In this document: positions 38,022 through 64,000 of the stretch, piece after piece | Numbering within the stretch: position 1 is the first letter of the stretch | Layout of the letters: each line of letters starts with the position of its first letter | Assembly (NCBI GenBank): GCA_025642075.2 | Contig: JAODUO010001640.1 | Coordinates: forward strand, 10,001 to 74,000 | Length of the DNA: 64,000 nt | From: Ridgeia piscesae | Taxonomy: Eukaryota; Annelida; Polychaeta; Sabellida; Siboglinidae | Reading direction: 5' to 3' | Notes under the pieces: generated by a model | What the model saw: only the letters and a program-made list of their open reading frames with translations | Database searches by the model: none | What the model was told of the DNA's origin: nothing | Made by a program: the position numbers and the translations under genes

Positions 38022-38606
38022 GTGTGTATGTTTTCAATGTTTGATGGTGTATTTGAACGTTGTTTAGTAAGGTTTTAATCTCTCCTATTTATGTTTACTA
38101 TACTTACCCGATGATTTTTAATGTTGAATATTCTTTGGTTTATGAACACTAACAGCGATTTTCAAGGTCTTAGTGCAGTTGTTCCTGGGTCAATTGACAA
38201 TTATTTTCGAATATGTATTACAAAATATTGATGTTGTCAATGTTGTGTTTCAATGTGTATGTTTATGGTTGATCCGAATAAATTCTTCTTCCATGTATCG
38301 ATGTCATAATGCACAGTTGACACATTCAGCTAAAGTCGCACCTATCAAGTGGACACCTGGAGACATCTTAAATGTCCCTTCAACTCAGTGTACGGGCGGT
38401 AGTTCTGTGTATTTTATATTATTTCCACTGTTTTTCAATTTTTTCCAGTACTTTTTAAATGAATTTCATTGCTTTGGTTAAGGTTAGTAAAAATTGGATT
38501 CATGCACCCCACAGATGCGTACAGCAAACATGGGGTCCAAACAATAATAAACATGGGGTGCTCTGTGTGGTTTTGTGTGCTACTAGGCATACCCAAATGC
38601 ACCTGG

Positions 38607-38986
38607 GAGCACTAAAGAGCAGATGCCTGGGAGCACTAAAGAGCAGACACTTGTGAGCACTAAAGAGCAGACACCTGGGAGCACTAAAGAGCAGACACTT
38701 GTGTGCACTAAAGAGCAGACACCTGGGAGCACTAAAGAGCAGACACTTGTGAGCACTAAAGAGCAGACACTGGGAGCACTAAAGAGCAGACACTTGTGAG
38801 CACTAAAGAGCAGACACCTGGGAGCACTAAAGAGCAGACACTTGTGAGCACTAAAGAGCAGACACCTGGGAGCACTAAAGAGCAGACACTTGTGAGCACT
38901 AAAGAGCAGACACCTGGGAGCACTAAAGAGCAGACACTTGTGAGCACTAAAGAGAAGACACCTGGGAGCACTAAAGAGCAGACATC
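38607..38986. repeat. 24-bp tandem array with two alternating unit types
   Basis: About 16 copies of GAGCACTAAAGAGCAGACAC plus CTGG or TTGT. The two types alternate, so the true repeat is about 48 bp. It lies in the intron between RBPJ exons a and b. Confidence 0.9.
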
Positions 38987-39110
38987 AGCAGAAGCTGGGA
39001 ACTATTATTTCTGCATTGCTCACTATATATCAGCTGTGTTGTGTTGTTCATCTCTATAGTTCAACAGCTGACATGATCTAGTGACCAATGCAGAAATAAT
39101 AGTTCGGCGC

Positions 39111-39410
39111 ATAGCTTTATGTAGAGACCAGTCCACCCATCATTTGGACTGGTAGATCCTGTTTTGGACAGGTAGATCCTGTTTTGGACAGGTAGACATA
39201 ACACTGGATGGAGAGTTAATGAGTAAAAAATAAATAGCGAAAAAGCTCTTCTAAAATCATAGATAAATATTGACAGGTATGTCTTGAAAATGGCTGTCAC
39301 ACATGTGTTTGTAATTTATTTAAGGGTGTAATATACATGTTGACTGCTTACTTATGTGTGAGTTAACAACTTAACATGCATTTATCTACCAAGCACACTG
39401 ACTGGCAGAT
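39111..39410. mobile_element. MITE family M1, reverse copy
   Basis: Starts TAGCTTTATGTAGAGACC, followed by CCACCCATCATTTGGACTGG. A GGTAGATCCTGTTTTGGACA unit is locally duplicated. The far end is degraded. Confidence 0.55.
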
Positions 39411-39512
39411 TTGTCGTCCTACACCAAGCCCTGGTACAAAGCTGCAAAACCTACCAAATGCCACCACAAAAATCACTGTACATGCGATAATGTTTCCTGG
39501 TACTGTATTACA

Positions 39513-39937
39513 CTGGCAGAATTTTTGCATTTATTTTACTAGACAGTGGGACTAGTAAAGGCAACAGTTTACTAGTCCGCCAAAAGATTTACTATTCCAG
39601 GAAAATATAAAAACAACCCAAATTTAAGTCATTACAATTTATTTAAAACTATAAAAACGGTGTGCTTTTGCAACCCCAGTTAAATAACAATGCAATGTTC
39701 ATAAAGGTAGCAAAGTAGTAAAAAAGAAATAACAAAAGTAATTCGTGAAGAGCTGAAGGTATGATTTGTATAAATAAAACTGCAACTGAAAAAGGATGCC
39801 AATTGCACTCGTTGACCAGTAGGGCAATAAATGAAGCTGTCACTTCTGTATCCAGTTGGATACTGGCAGGTTTACTAGTCCGCCCTTATCTTTACTAGTG
39901 TACCGACTAGTGGACTAGTGGGTAGTTGTACCCCTGA
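39513..39937. mobile_element. Family M2 element, second copy
   Basis: From TGGCAGAATTTTTGCATTTA and TTTTACTAGACAGTGGGACT to CTAGTGGGTAGTTGTACCCC. It shares long blocks with 36138-36978, such as AGCAAAGTAGTAAAAAAGAA. Confidence 0.65.
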
Positions 39938-40046
39938 ACTATATATAAATTAAATATATCAACGTAATTAATGATTGTTTTATTGCTTTATTTACACAGT
40001 CTAATTTTTTTTTTAATGGCAGGACATTGAGGACAATCATAGTTTC

Positions 40047-40338
40047 TTAGTAAAATATTTAAAACTTGTTTGTTTTCTCCTTATATTTTGGCCGTCTCTC
40101 ACAGCCTTCTTCAGCGGACAGAATTTCATGATCTACATCATGTGACATGACTTACATCATGTGACATGACCTACATAATGTGACATGACCTACATCATGT
40201 GACATGACCTACATCATGTGACATGACCTACATCATGTGACATGAAATTCAGTCCTCTGAAGAAGGTGTAAGAAACTGCCTAAATATATGCAGAAAACCA
40301 AAAAGTTTCCTGAGAGGTAAATATTTTACTAAATAACA
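40047..40338. repeat. Fold-back element enclosing a 19-bp tandem array
   Basis: Arms of about 85-95 bp pair imperfectly: TTAGTAAAATATTTAAAAC ... CTTCTTCAGCGGACAG ... ATTTCATG against CATGAAATTCAGTCCTCTGA ... AAATATTTTACTAAATAAC. Between them lie about six copies of CATCATGTGACATGACCTA. Confidence 0.75.
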
Positions 40339-41414
40339 TGAACCATGTAACTGTATTACCCGGGGTAATACATTCGAAAATTACAGTTTCCTTTATTGCT
40401 CACTCCTATGTTCCCAGCAGAGTACCTATGTTACATTAATGCAGTATTAGCAGCAGTTTCCTTTTTGTTTTCTTACAAGTGTATCTAAATACATCCGTAC
40501 TGTGTAGGTGGTCAATTAATTGGGGAAATACGAAATATGATTCTTTGTAAAAAAAAGGCCACTTTGTAATGAGATTGCACTACAGGTGGCACCTGCTGTT
40601 GGAAGGCTTCAAACATCTGTTTTCTAGACAAGATCTGTGCAATACATTCATTATTCTAGTCCTCAGTCTCGCTCAATTACCCGTGACCACTTATAAAAAG
40701 TGATCAGACATCAGATCAGATGATGCGATCTTTTGCATGCTGAATCCAATTTTGCATGTAATTTCAGATTATTAAGTTCACATTAGTTTAGTCATAACAG
40801 CAGGTGAACAGACGATGGCAGAGATTAGATAATGTGTTCTGATGGTAATTGCTGAATGTCATTTTGAACTGCACCGCTTTGATCTTGGAATTCTGATTTT
40901 CTTTTTGCAACATTGTTTACTTATCTTCCAAGCCTCTGTGGACATAGCTTCCTGGGGCAAGTTACAAAGTGTTCTTACAGTTGTCCAATTACTTAGCATC
41001 ACATTTATGTCACTTATTATAATAATCATCTTAACATTAAGAACGTTCTTAGGCAACTGGATGAAACAAGCCCCTGGTATGTCCAGTGTCTATCTTTCAG
41101 CTCTATATATATTCATATTGATTACCCATTGCAAGTGTGACTTTAAGACGTTTTTGCATTATAATGTATTTACATTATAATTTTCAACCAGTGTCATGTG
41201 GATCAACTAATTCAGCTGGGTTCACATACAAAATGTTATACCAGATTAGAGCGCCACGTGAACCAGAGACCGTGTGAGACTGTAGGTCTCTGCCAGTCTC
41301 CGCTGCCATTGCCAAATCAAAGTAAACAGAACATTCACACTGGCTTAATCTGCATCTGAATTTGATTAGCCAAATTCAAATCCATCGATTTTCCTGCATT
41401 AATATTCATAATTT

Positions 41415-41672
41415 CATGCAGGGTCAAATTTTTGCCAGTCACACATGTTTTGGTGGACCCATGGATGTTAACTGTTAAGCCAGTTTATAAACTTAAAATC
41501 TGTTTGATGACCTGAAATGCACTACAAACACACCCATTTACCGTTTAAGGCATAACTGACAATATGTGTGATCTTGAAAGACCTTTTTCACCCATCCACC
41601 AATATTTCTACCCATCCACAACAGGTTTTACCCGTTCAAATGATGGGTGGAGAGGTCTCTGCATAGAGCCAC
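41415..41672. mobile_element. MITE family M1, degraded copy
   Basis: Interior blocks match 34.1 kb (GCCAGTCACACATGTTTTGG, AACTGTTAAGCCAGTTTA). It ends GAGGTCTCTGCATAGAGCC. The left terminus is damaged. Confidence 0.6.
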
Positions 41673-41887
41673 GGGGTAGCTTGATGCAGAGTAAGACTGC
41701 TCACGTTGTGCCACCCGAATTTATATCAGCATCCTAATGCAGTTTAAAGTTGTTTGAGAACATTACAATGCCAAACTTACTCAGATTAACCCTTTTCCTT
41801 TGATGCTTCTTTTGGTTTCTTCAGAAGAATTTGGTACAAATGAAGTTGTTTTAGTCTTGGTATTAAATTATTAATATCATTTTGTAG

Positions 41888-42107
41888 ATGAATTGAACGG
41901 TCATGCCTTGAATCGTTGCCATGACGTTTACAACACCGCCCACGATCACTATGGCAACAGTGTGACCAATGGCGAACTGGTCACTATGAGGAGTGAAAGG
42001 AACTCGCTGGACATGTCCCTTGGTCACATGGGCATGCCCCCAATGTCACCCCTCAATGCACATATCAGGGATTGTGGGGCGCTAAGCTGTGACCCACTAC
42101 ACAAGGG
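41888..42107 (+). CDS. RBPJ: RBPJ alternative 5' coding exon b
   Basis: Acceptor TTTTGTAG, donor CAAGG|GTACGT. It continues the frame of exon a (D-ELNGHALNRCHDVYNTAH...) and ends in phase 2, exactly what the 27-nt exon at 50724 requires. Rich in His, Asn, Met and Asp, with no known domain. Confidence 0.65.
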
Positions 42108-44214
42108 GTACGTAGATGTTTTGCTTCAACTGAGGTACTCGTTTGTAATTAAATATTCAATAACTACATTTCTTCCCAGTACAACAAATCTGGAGATGTT
42201 GTGCTTCCCATAAAGTGTGTTTAATATTGAATGAAAAACAGTGCTCCTCGTTTTAAATATTTTGACAGAAAAGTGTTTATATTGTATGAAAATTTGCAGT
42301 TGCCAGATAGATTAATTTCAAGGTCCTTTGATGTTTGGCACTTTCTGTTGGTTCTCACATTAAAACAGCTCACTCGGTGAACTGCCTGCTATTCTTTGAC
42401 GGATTCTAGTAGACAGGTTATGGAATAGGGATCACCTTGCTTGAATTGATCATGTCACAAAAATAGCCGGTCCTACATTTTAACCTCAGCCGCGAACAAT
42501 GTTTGTTGTATAAAGTTGCAAGTGTTGCTTCAAATCGTAGGCTGTCTCTTATGACTAATGGATTTCATAATACATTTGCCCCTAGAATGGCTTGAATCAA
42601 TGACAGTGGTGCCGTGCAGTCTGTTATATTGTAGCACAACAACATTAGCAGGGAGAACAAAATCAATCCGCAGTCTTTTAAATGTATATCATATAAAATA
42701 TTATTGGGAAAAGCCTGTACATGTGTATTGGCCTTCGGTAGACGCACACAGTCATAATGTAATTAATCATAGACTGGAGGGAACACTTCTGACTGGATAA
42801 GAAATCAAAGCTAAGTCAAGTGACTGTGAGTGATCTTCAAAATACTTGCTTCTCCCCAGAAAAGTTCAACGTCCACATATGAAATTACTAAAAAAAAATA
42901 TTGTTTACTGCTTCTCTATATCTACCACTCATCTGTTGATAGTTATAAGAACATAATATTTGTTTAATATCACCAGTATTACTTTTAATCTCATAAACTA
43001 TTACTTAAGTAATTCAAAACAGGTGATCAAATCCCAGTTTATTATGCAAACAACATACACAAAGCATGAAATAAAAAATATGGTTGTGTTGCAATGCATG
43101 ATGGTCAGAAATGGGGAAATGGCAATTTCCAATTGGTTTGCTGGATAAAGCAGATTTTGTGTTTAGCATGCACCATTTTTTCCTGTGCATTTGCTTTTGT
43201 GAGTGACTGAAACATTTTTTGATTGGTGAAGAAATCACAACTGATTTCAGTAGATTTGTGTCGATTCTTTGCATATCTGTTCAATCACACAAACAGCAGT
43301 GATGTTTAATTGATTGAGCAGAAGTTCATATTGAATGATACATTGCTTATTGATTATATTCCATGTAGTTGTTTCACAATGTAAACGCTACATTAATTTA
43401 TATGTAACAGCTGGGGAGGTCGTCTGATGATAGATCAGATAGCCCGGGTCAAACATTCTCATTGTAAAATGCAAACACTTAGATAACCATGGCCCACTGT
43501 GTGTTTTGTAATGATCACCATAATTTGAAAGACACAGAACATTACAGAAAGGTGTATTTATTTTACGTGGCCATGTCTTTGTTTGTTTTTTCATTATTAG
43601 TAATGAATTGCAAATACTTGCATTGAAGTGTCAGACCAGACAATGCATTAGGTGGCACAGTAATTTTTATACTGATATCATTTAGCAAAGATGTGATTTT
43701 TGTGTGTGATCTAAGTGTAGAAACATTAAACAATTAATTTTCTTTTTGTGACAACATTATGTTTCCCGCCACTGCATTGGTTGCGCACAGAATTACAGAA
43801 TAATCCACAGCTTCAATTCTCATTTACAATTTCACGGAAAAGTGAAATTTTGGATGACAAGTAGGCTACAAAACTAATTTGTCCAGCACATGAATGAACA
43901 GAAATGTTGGCTTATTTCTATAATTGATTTCTATCCTACAATGTGATGTCAGGCATTTCTAAAGCCATAAATAAATGCACAGAGTGACACTGGTTTGTCA
44001 TTTAAAAACACCAGTATGGCTAGATGCTTGACAGCGATGGCTTAATTGTTTATCTGGTTTGTTTCACTGACATTTGGGTCAATGATAGTCATTAATGTGG
44101 CCAGCTTGGCTCTTCTGAATTCTACCTGTCTTATCAGTTGCAATTACCTCATCTACCAGTCTAGAAGACAGACTGTCTGGTCTGTGGCTAAGCCCCTTCC
44201 TTGAGACACACACG

Positions 44215-44269
<55 letters not shown>

Positions 44270-45250
44270 ACACCACACCACACACGCACGCACGCGCGCG
44301 CGCGCGCGCACACACGCACACGCACACGCACACACACACACTTTGCTCCAAGGAGTAAGGCCAGTTACCCAGTAGATAGTTGTCCTGTAGTCAAATGTAA
44401 ATGTGGATACTTGTCCAGTGGCCACAAATTTCCAGACATTTAATGAAGTCATGAAATAATTATAATATTATATAAATTTAGGTTAGTGCTGAAGCAAAGG
44501 TTTGGGCTAGGGTTAGAGTGCTAGGTTTACATGTATGGAATTTTAATTGTCACTGAGCAGGTGTCCACTTTGTTACTGGACAACTGTCCACTGAGCAACT
44601 GCCCTGTACTCAAGCAAGATAACCCTTGTCCATTGGGTTTCAGCTTTCCACAGGATCCAACAAGACAATGGGAACACCTGCAGTAGCATGGACATATTAC
44701 AACAGACACATGTTACTCAATCTATTCATTGCCAAGACAGCAGTAAAGCCAAGTTGTTTCAAGTACAGTTTAGTGGAAGTGTGGGCAATAAATGGCAACC
44801 CAATATCCTGGTGCTGATCAAAGGCTACAAAAGGCAACAGGGATAAATAAACTAATTTAATAGGTTTTGTTGAGCGCTCAGGCGTGAACTTTACTGTGTA
44901 ACACACTGGCGAATTTGCCAGGTTACTCTGTTGTACAGAACTAATTTCCTCCTCGGTTAAAAGGAACCATCCCCTGCTGGTTGTAATTAAGCACCCCAGA
45001 CTCAAATGGGCGCGTTACATTAAAGGTAAAGGCACCGTAATTTAGGCACTGCTGCAGAAAGGCTTAGTTGTTTTATAAGGCCGGGTTATTGTTTGTATGT
45101 CGTTGAATTGTCTGATGGAATAACGGCTTGATGGGAAACTCAATCAGTGTATTGTAGTTGATCAGTTAACTTTCCCAGTGGTTTTAATTTCAAGTGAGGC
45201 TACATGCGTGATGCATGCATCACAGTGTTGATGAATTGAGACTAAATACG
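42108..45250 (+). other. RBPJ intron b, mostly plain AT-rich DNA
   Basis: No exon recognised. It contains the Z-DNA-prone microsatellite at 44209-44340. Confidence 0.5.
44209..44340. repeat. (CA)n with an embedded (CG)n run
   Basis: (AC)n, then CCACACCAC, then ACGCACGCACG, then a pure alternating CG block (44293-44309), then (CA/CGCA)n. Confidence 0.95.
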
Positions 45251-45369
45251 CCATGATTGACAGGTGGACTAGAGGGTGGGGCAAAGCTGATTAACCCGTG
45301 CTCAGGTTATTGTTCTGTCTAGTGTGACATGTGCTCCATTCACCGTGTTCAGCTGGGATAATGCCGCTG

Positions 45370-46315
45370 CTTTCTTTTATCTGATTGGCCGGGAGGCATT
45401 ACAGATTTTATTTAGATATATATATATTTAAGGCGTGGGAATCGCGTTTTTATTGGTTGTTGTACCGGCCTGGGAAGGCGCAATTGACTTTCTCCTGTCG
45501 GAGGTAACTTTCACTGATTGGCATCCGAGATGGATGGATGTGTATATCGAACGTGAAGTTGTACGGTGTCGAGTTCTAACCACAGAATTATTTCTCAACC
45601 CATGCACAGTGTGTATATATGTGTGAGATAAATCGGCGAACTGTTACTGTTGTGTTGCGGAGTTACGCCGCTGCAAGACTATCGGAGATTCGACACAGAC
45701 CGGGGAACATTCACTGATCTGTTGGTTGGATCAGCTTCGACTTTAAGTCTCAGGATATGCAATGTGGCATGGATGCACAGATCTCTGTCAGGTGCAGTGT
45801 ATCTTTTGTGCCAGGTGAACAGGGGATCTGATTTCACTGGATTTCCGTGTGACTTTTGCTGTGTTGTGACTTTTGCTGTGTTGTGACTTGCTGTGTTGTT
45901 ATATGAGAAGCACAAGAGACGTGTCCTATTGAACTGGACTACACGAGTGAGTGGGTGGTACTGTTGCTGTTGTATCAGCTGTCATTGTGCAATCTGTGCA
46001 GAAGACAACGGCACTGGTATTGCACCGGCACTGGTATTGCACCGTTGTTGTTTTGGTGTGATCTGTGGTCTGTAGATGACAGCTCATCATTTGTATGACG
46101 TAGCGCCCAGGCCCTGCACCAGTGGAAGCGGTTCACTGACTCTCACCCTCGTTTCTTTGGCCCAGTGCCCAGCCACCGTTATTCACTCGATCTCGCCTCG
46201 GGACATGACAGCGTGGGAAAATCTCTTTGACATGCATCGGCGAGTCACCCGTATACTTACTCACTCTTACCAAGCCGTGAGAATATGGGCTGAGCCGGGC
46301 AGATAACCAGCAGTG
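45370..46315 (+). promoter_or_regulatory. Inner RBPJ promoter and 5'UTR candidate
   Basis: The GC content rises compared with the flanks. Reverse CCAAT (CTGATTGGCC, about 45381) is followed by a TATA-like TATATATATATTTAAGG (about 45417-45433), then CGTGGGAA at 45434-45441. A second CGTGGGAA is at 46212-46219, about 100 nt before ATG 46316. No open frame accounts for this block. The start site is inferred. Confidence 0.45.
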
Positions 46316-63488
<17,173 letters not shown>

Positions 63489-64000
63489 CAATGACGCTGG
63501 TGTCGCTTAACTCATGATGACTTGTATGCACAGTTCAGTGGTTGTCCACGTGAAATGCGTTTAAACGCGGTTGTCGTACGTCGTCTCACAACTGTTGGTC
63601 ACGACTCGAGGTTGCAGAATGAGCAGGACACATGTTAACATAGCAGCGATCTCGTGACACCGTCACTGGGAAGTTGTCACCGAGTCTACGGACGACATGT
63701 ACAGATTAGGTTAATGAGAGCAATCTCACTGCCGAGCAGGTGCCAGTATATGCAGCAAGCAAGTGCACAAGACGATGCGCGGTCGGAACAGACTCGTCCA
63801 GTCACGCAGCGAAACATTTGTATTATTTTTAATGGCACTAACAAATGTGTACGTCTTGCTAAACAGAAGGCAATAGTATTTTTGTACTGACGTTTCAGGT
63901 TCATTGTTACCATGTGGGATTTAGCACCCATGCCAGGACTGCCAACATTTAAAATTTCCTTGCTATTCATACAAGCTCAAAGTAGGAAAACGACTTGAAG
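63489..64000 (+). other. RBPJ 3'UTR (start)
   Basis: No AATAAA signal is seen before the window ends, so the transcript probably continues beyond 64000. Confidence 0.55.

Noticed and set aside
38796..39059. STKEQT repeat protein, 87 codons
   Set aside because: It comes from the 24-bp array whose length is a multiple of three, and has no promoter, splice or homology support.

Overview
This is animal nuclear DNA, not prokaryotic. Coding sequence is split into short exons with GT/AG borders, introns are long, and the gaps hold microsatellites, minisatellites, tRNA-derived SINEs, MITEs and dead DNA transposons. The proteins look like those of a bilaterian invertebrate. A lophotrochozoan, perhaps a mollusc, is my guess from the repeat style; the sequence alone does not prove it.

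Three protein-coding genes are supported. (1) Plus strand, 208-1139: a two-exon gene for a small TMEM263-like (UPF0444) membrane protein of 110 aa, followed by about 2.8 kb that may be its long 3'UTR. (2) Minus strand, 19765 down to 8377: a nine-exon MINDY-1/2 (FAM63) K48-ubiquitin deubiquitinase whose exon phases all join, giving 601 aa. It has the catalytic Cys and His, two MIU ubiquitin-binding motifs, and a 15-nt last coding exon that encodes only a CaaX-like tail. (3) Plus strand, 37613-63488: the Notch-pathway transcription factor CSL (RBPJ / Suppressor of Hairless). Eleven common exons make the complete conserved core. Two alternative 5' routes both fit the phase of a 27-nt microexon: exons at 37.6 and 41.9 kb, or a first exon with its own ATG at 46316 that gives 562 aa.

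Between the MINDY promoter (about 19.77-19.93 kb) and the RBPJ gene lies a repeat-rich stretch. Its main occupant is a decayed two-gene PIF/Harbinger transposon (about 22.3-26.86 kb), with a Myb-like gene on the plus strand running tail-to-tail into a HARBI1-like transposase on the minus strand. Other interspersed elements are several SINEs (11.6, 14.3, 32.5 and 34.8 kb), a MITE family ending GCTTTATGCAGG (34.1, 35.8, 39.1, 41.4 and 49.5 kb), a family ending CAGGGGTAGAAC (36.1, 39.5 and 52.7 kb), a pogo/Tigger-like element (59.8-61.0 kb), and three consecutive long hairpins in one RBPJ intron (47.4-48.6 kb).

The most notable pattern is tandem arrays touching splice sites. A 58-bp array copies the MINDY exon-4 donor six extra times. 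A 28-bp array of about 60 copies fills a whole RBPJ intron and stops about 10 nt before the next exon. A 26-bp array made of acceptor-like sequence leads into another RBPJ exon. A SINE ends beside a MINDY acceptor. I found no wholly new gene system. The best candidates for follow-up are these splice-site arrays and the CSL-type binding sites (CGTGGGAA) around the inner RBPJ promoter.
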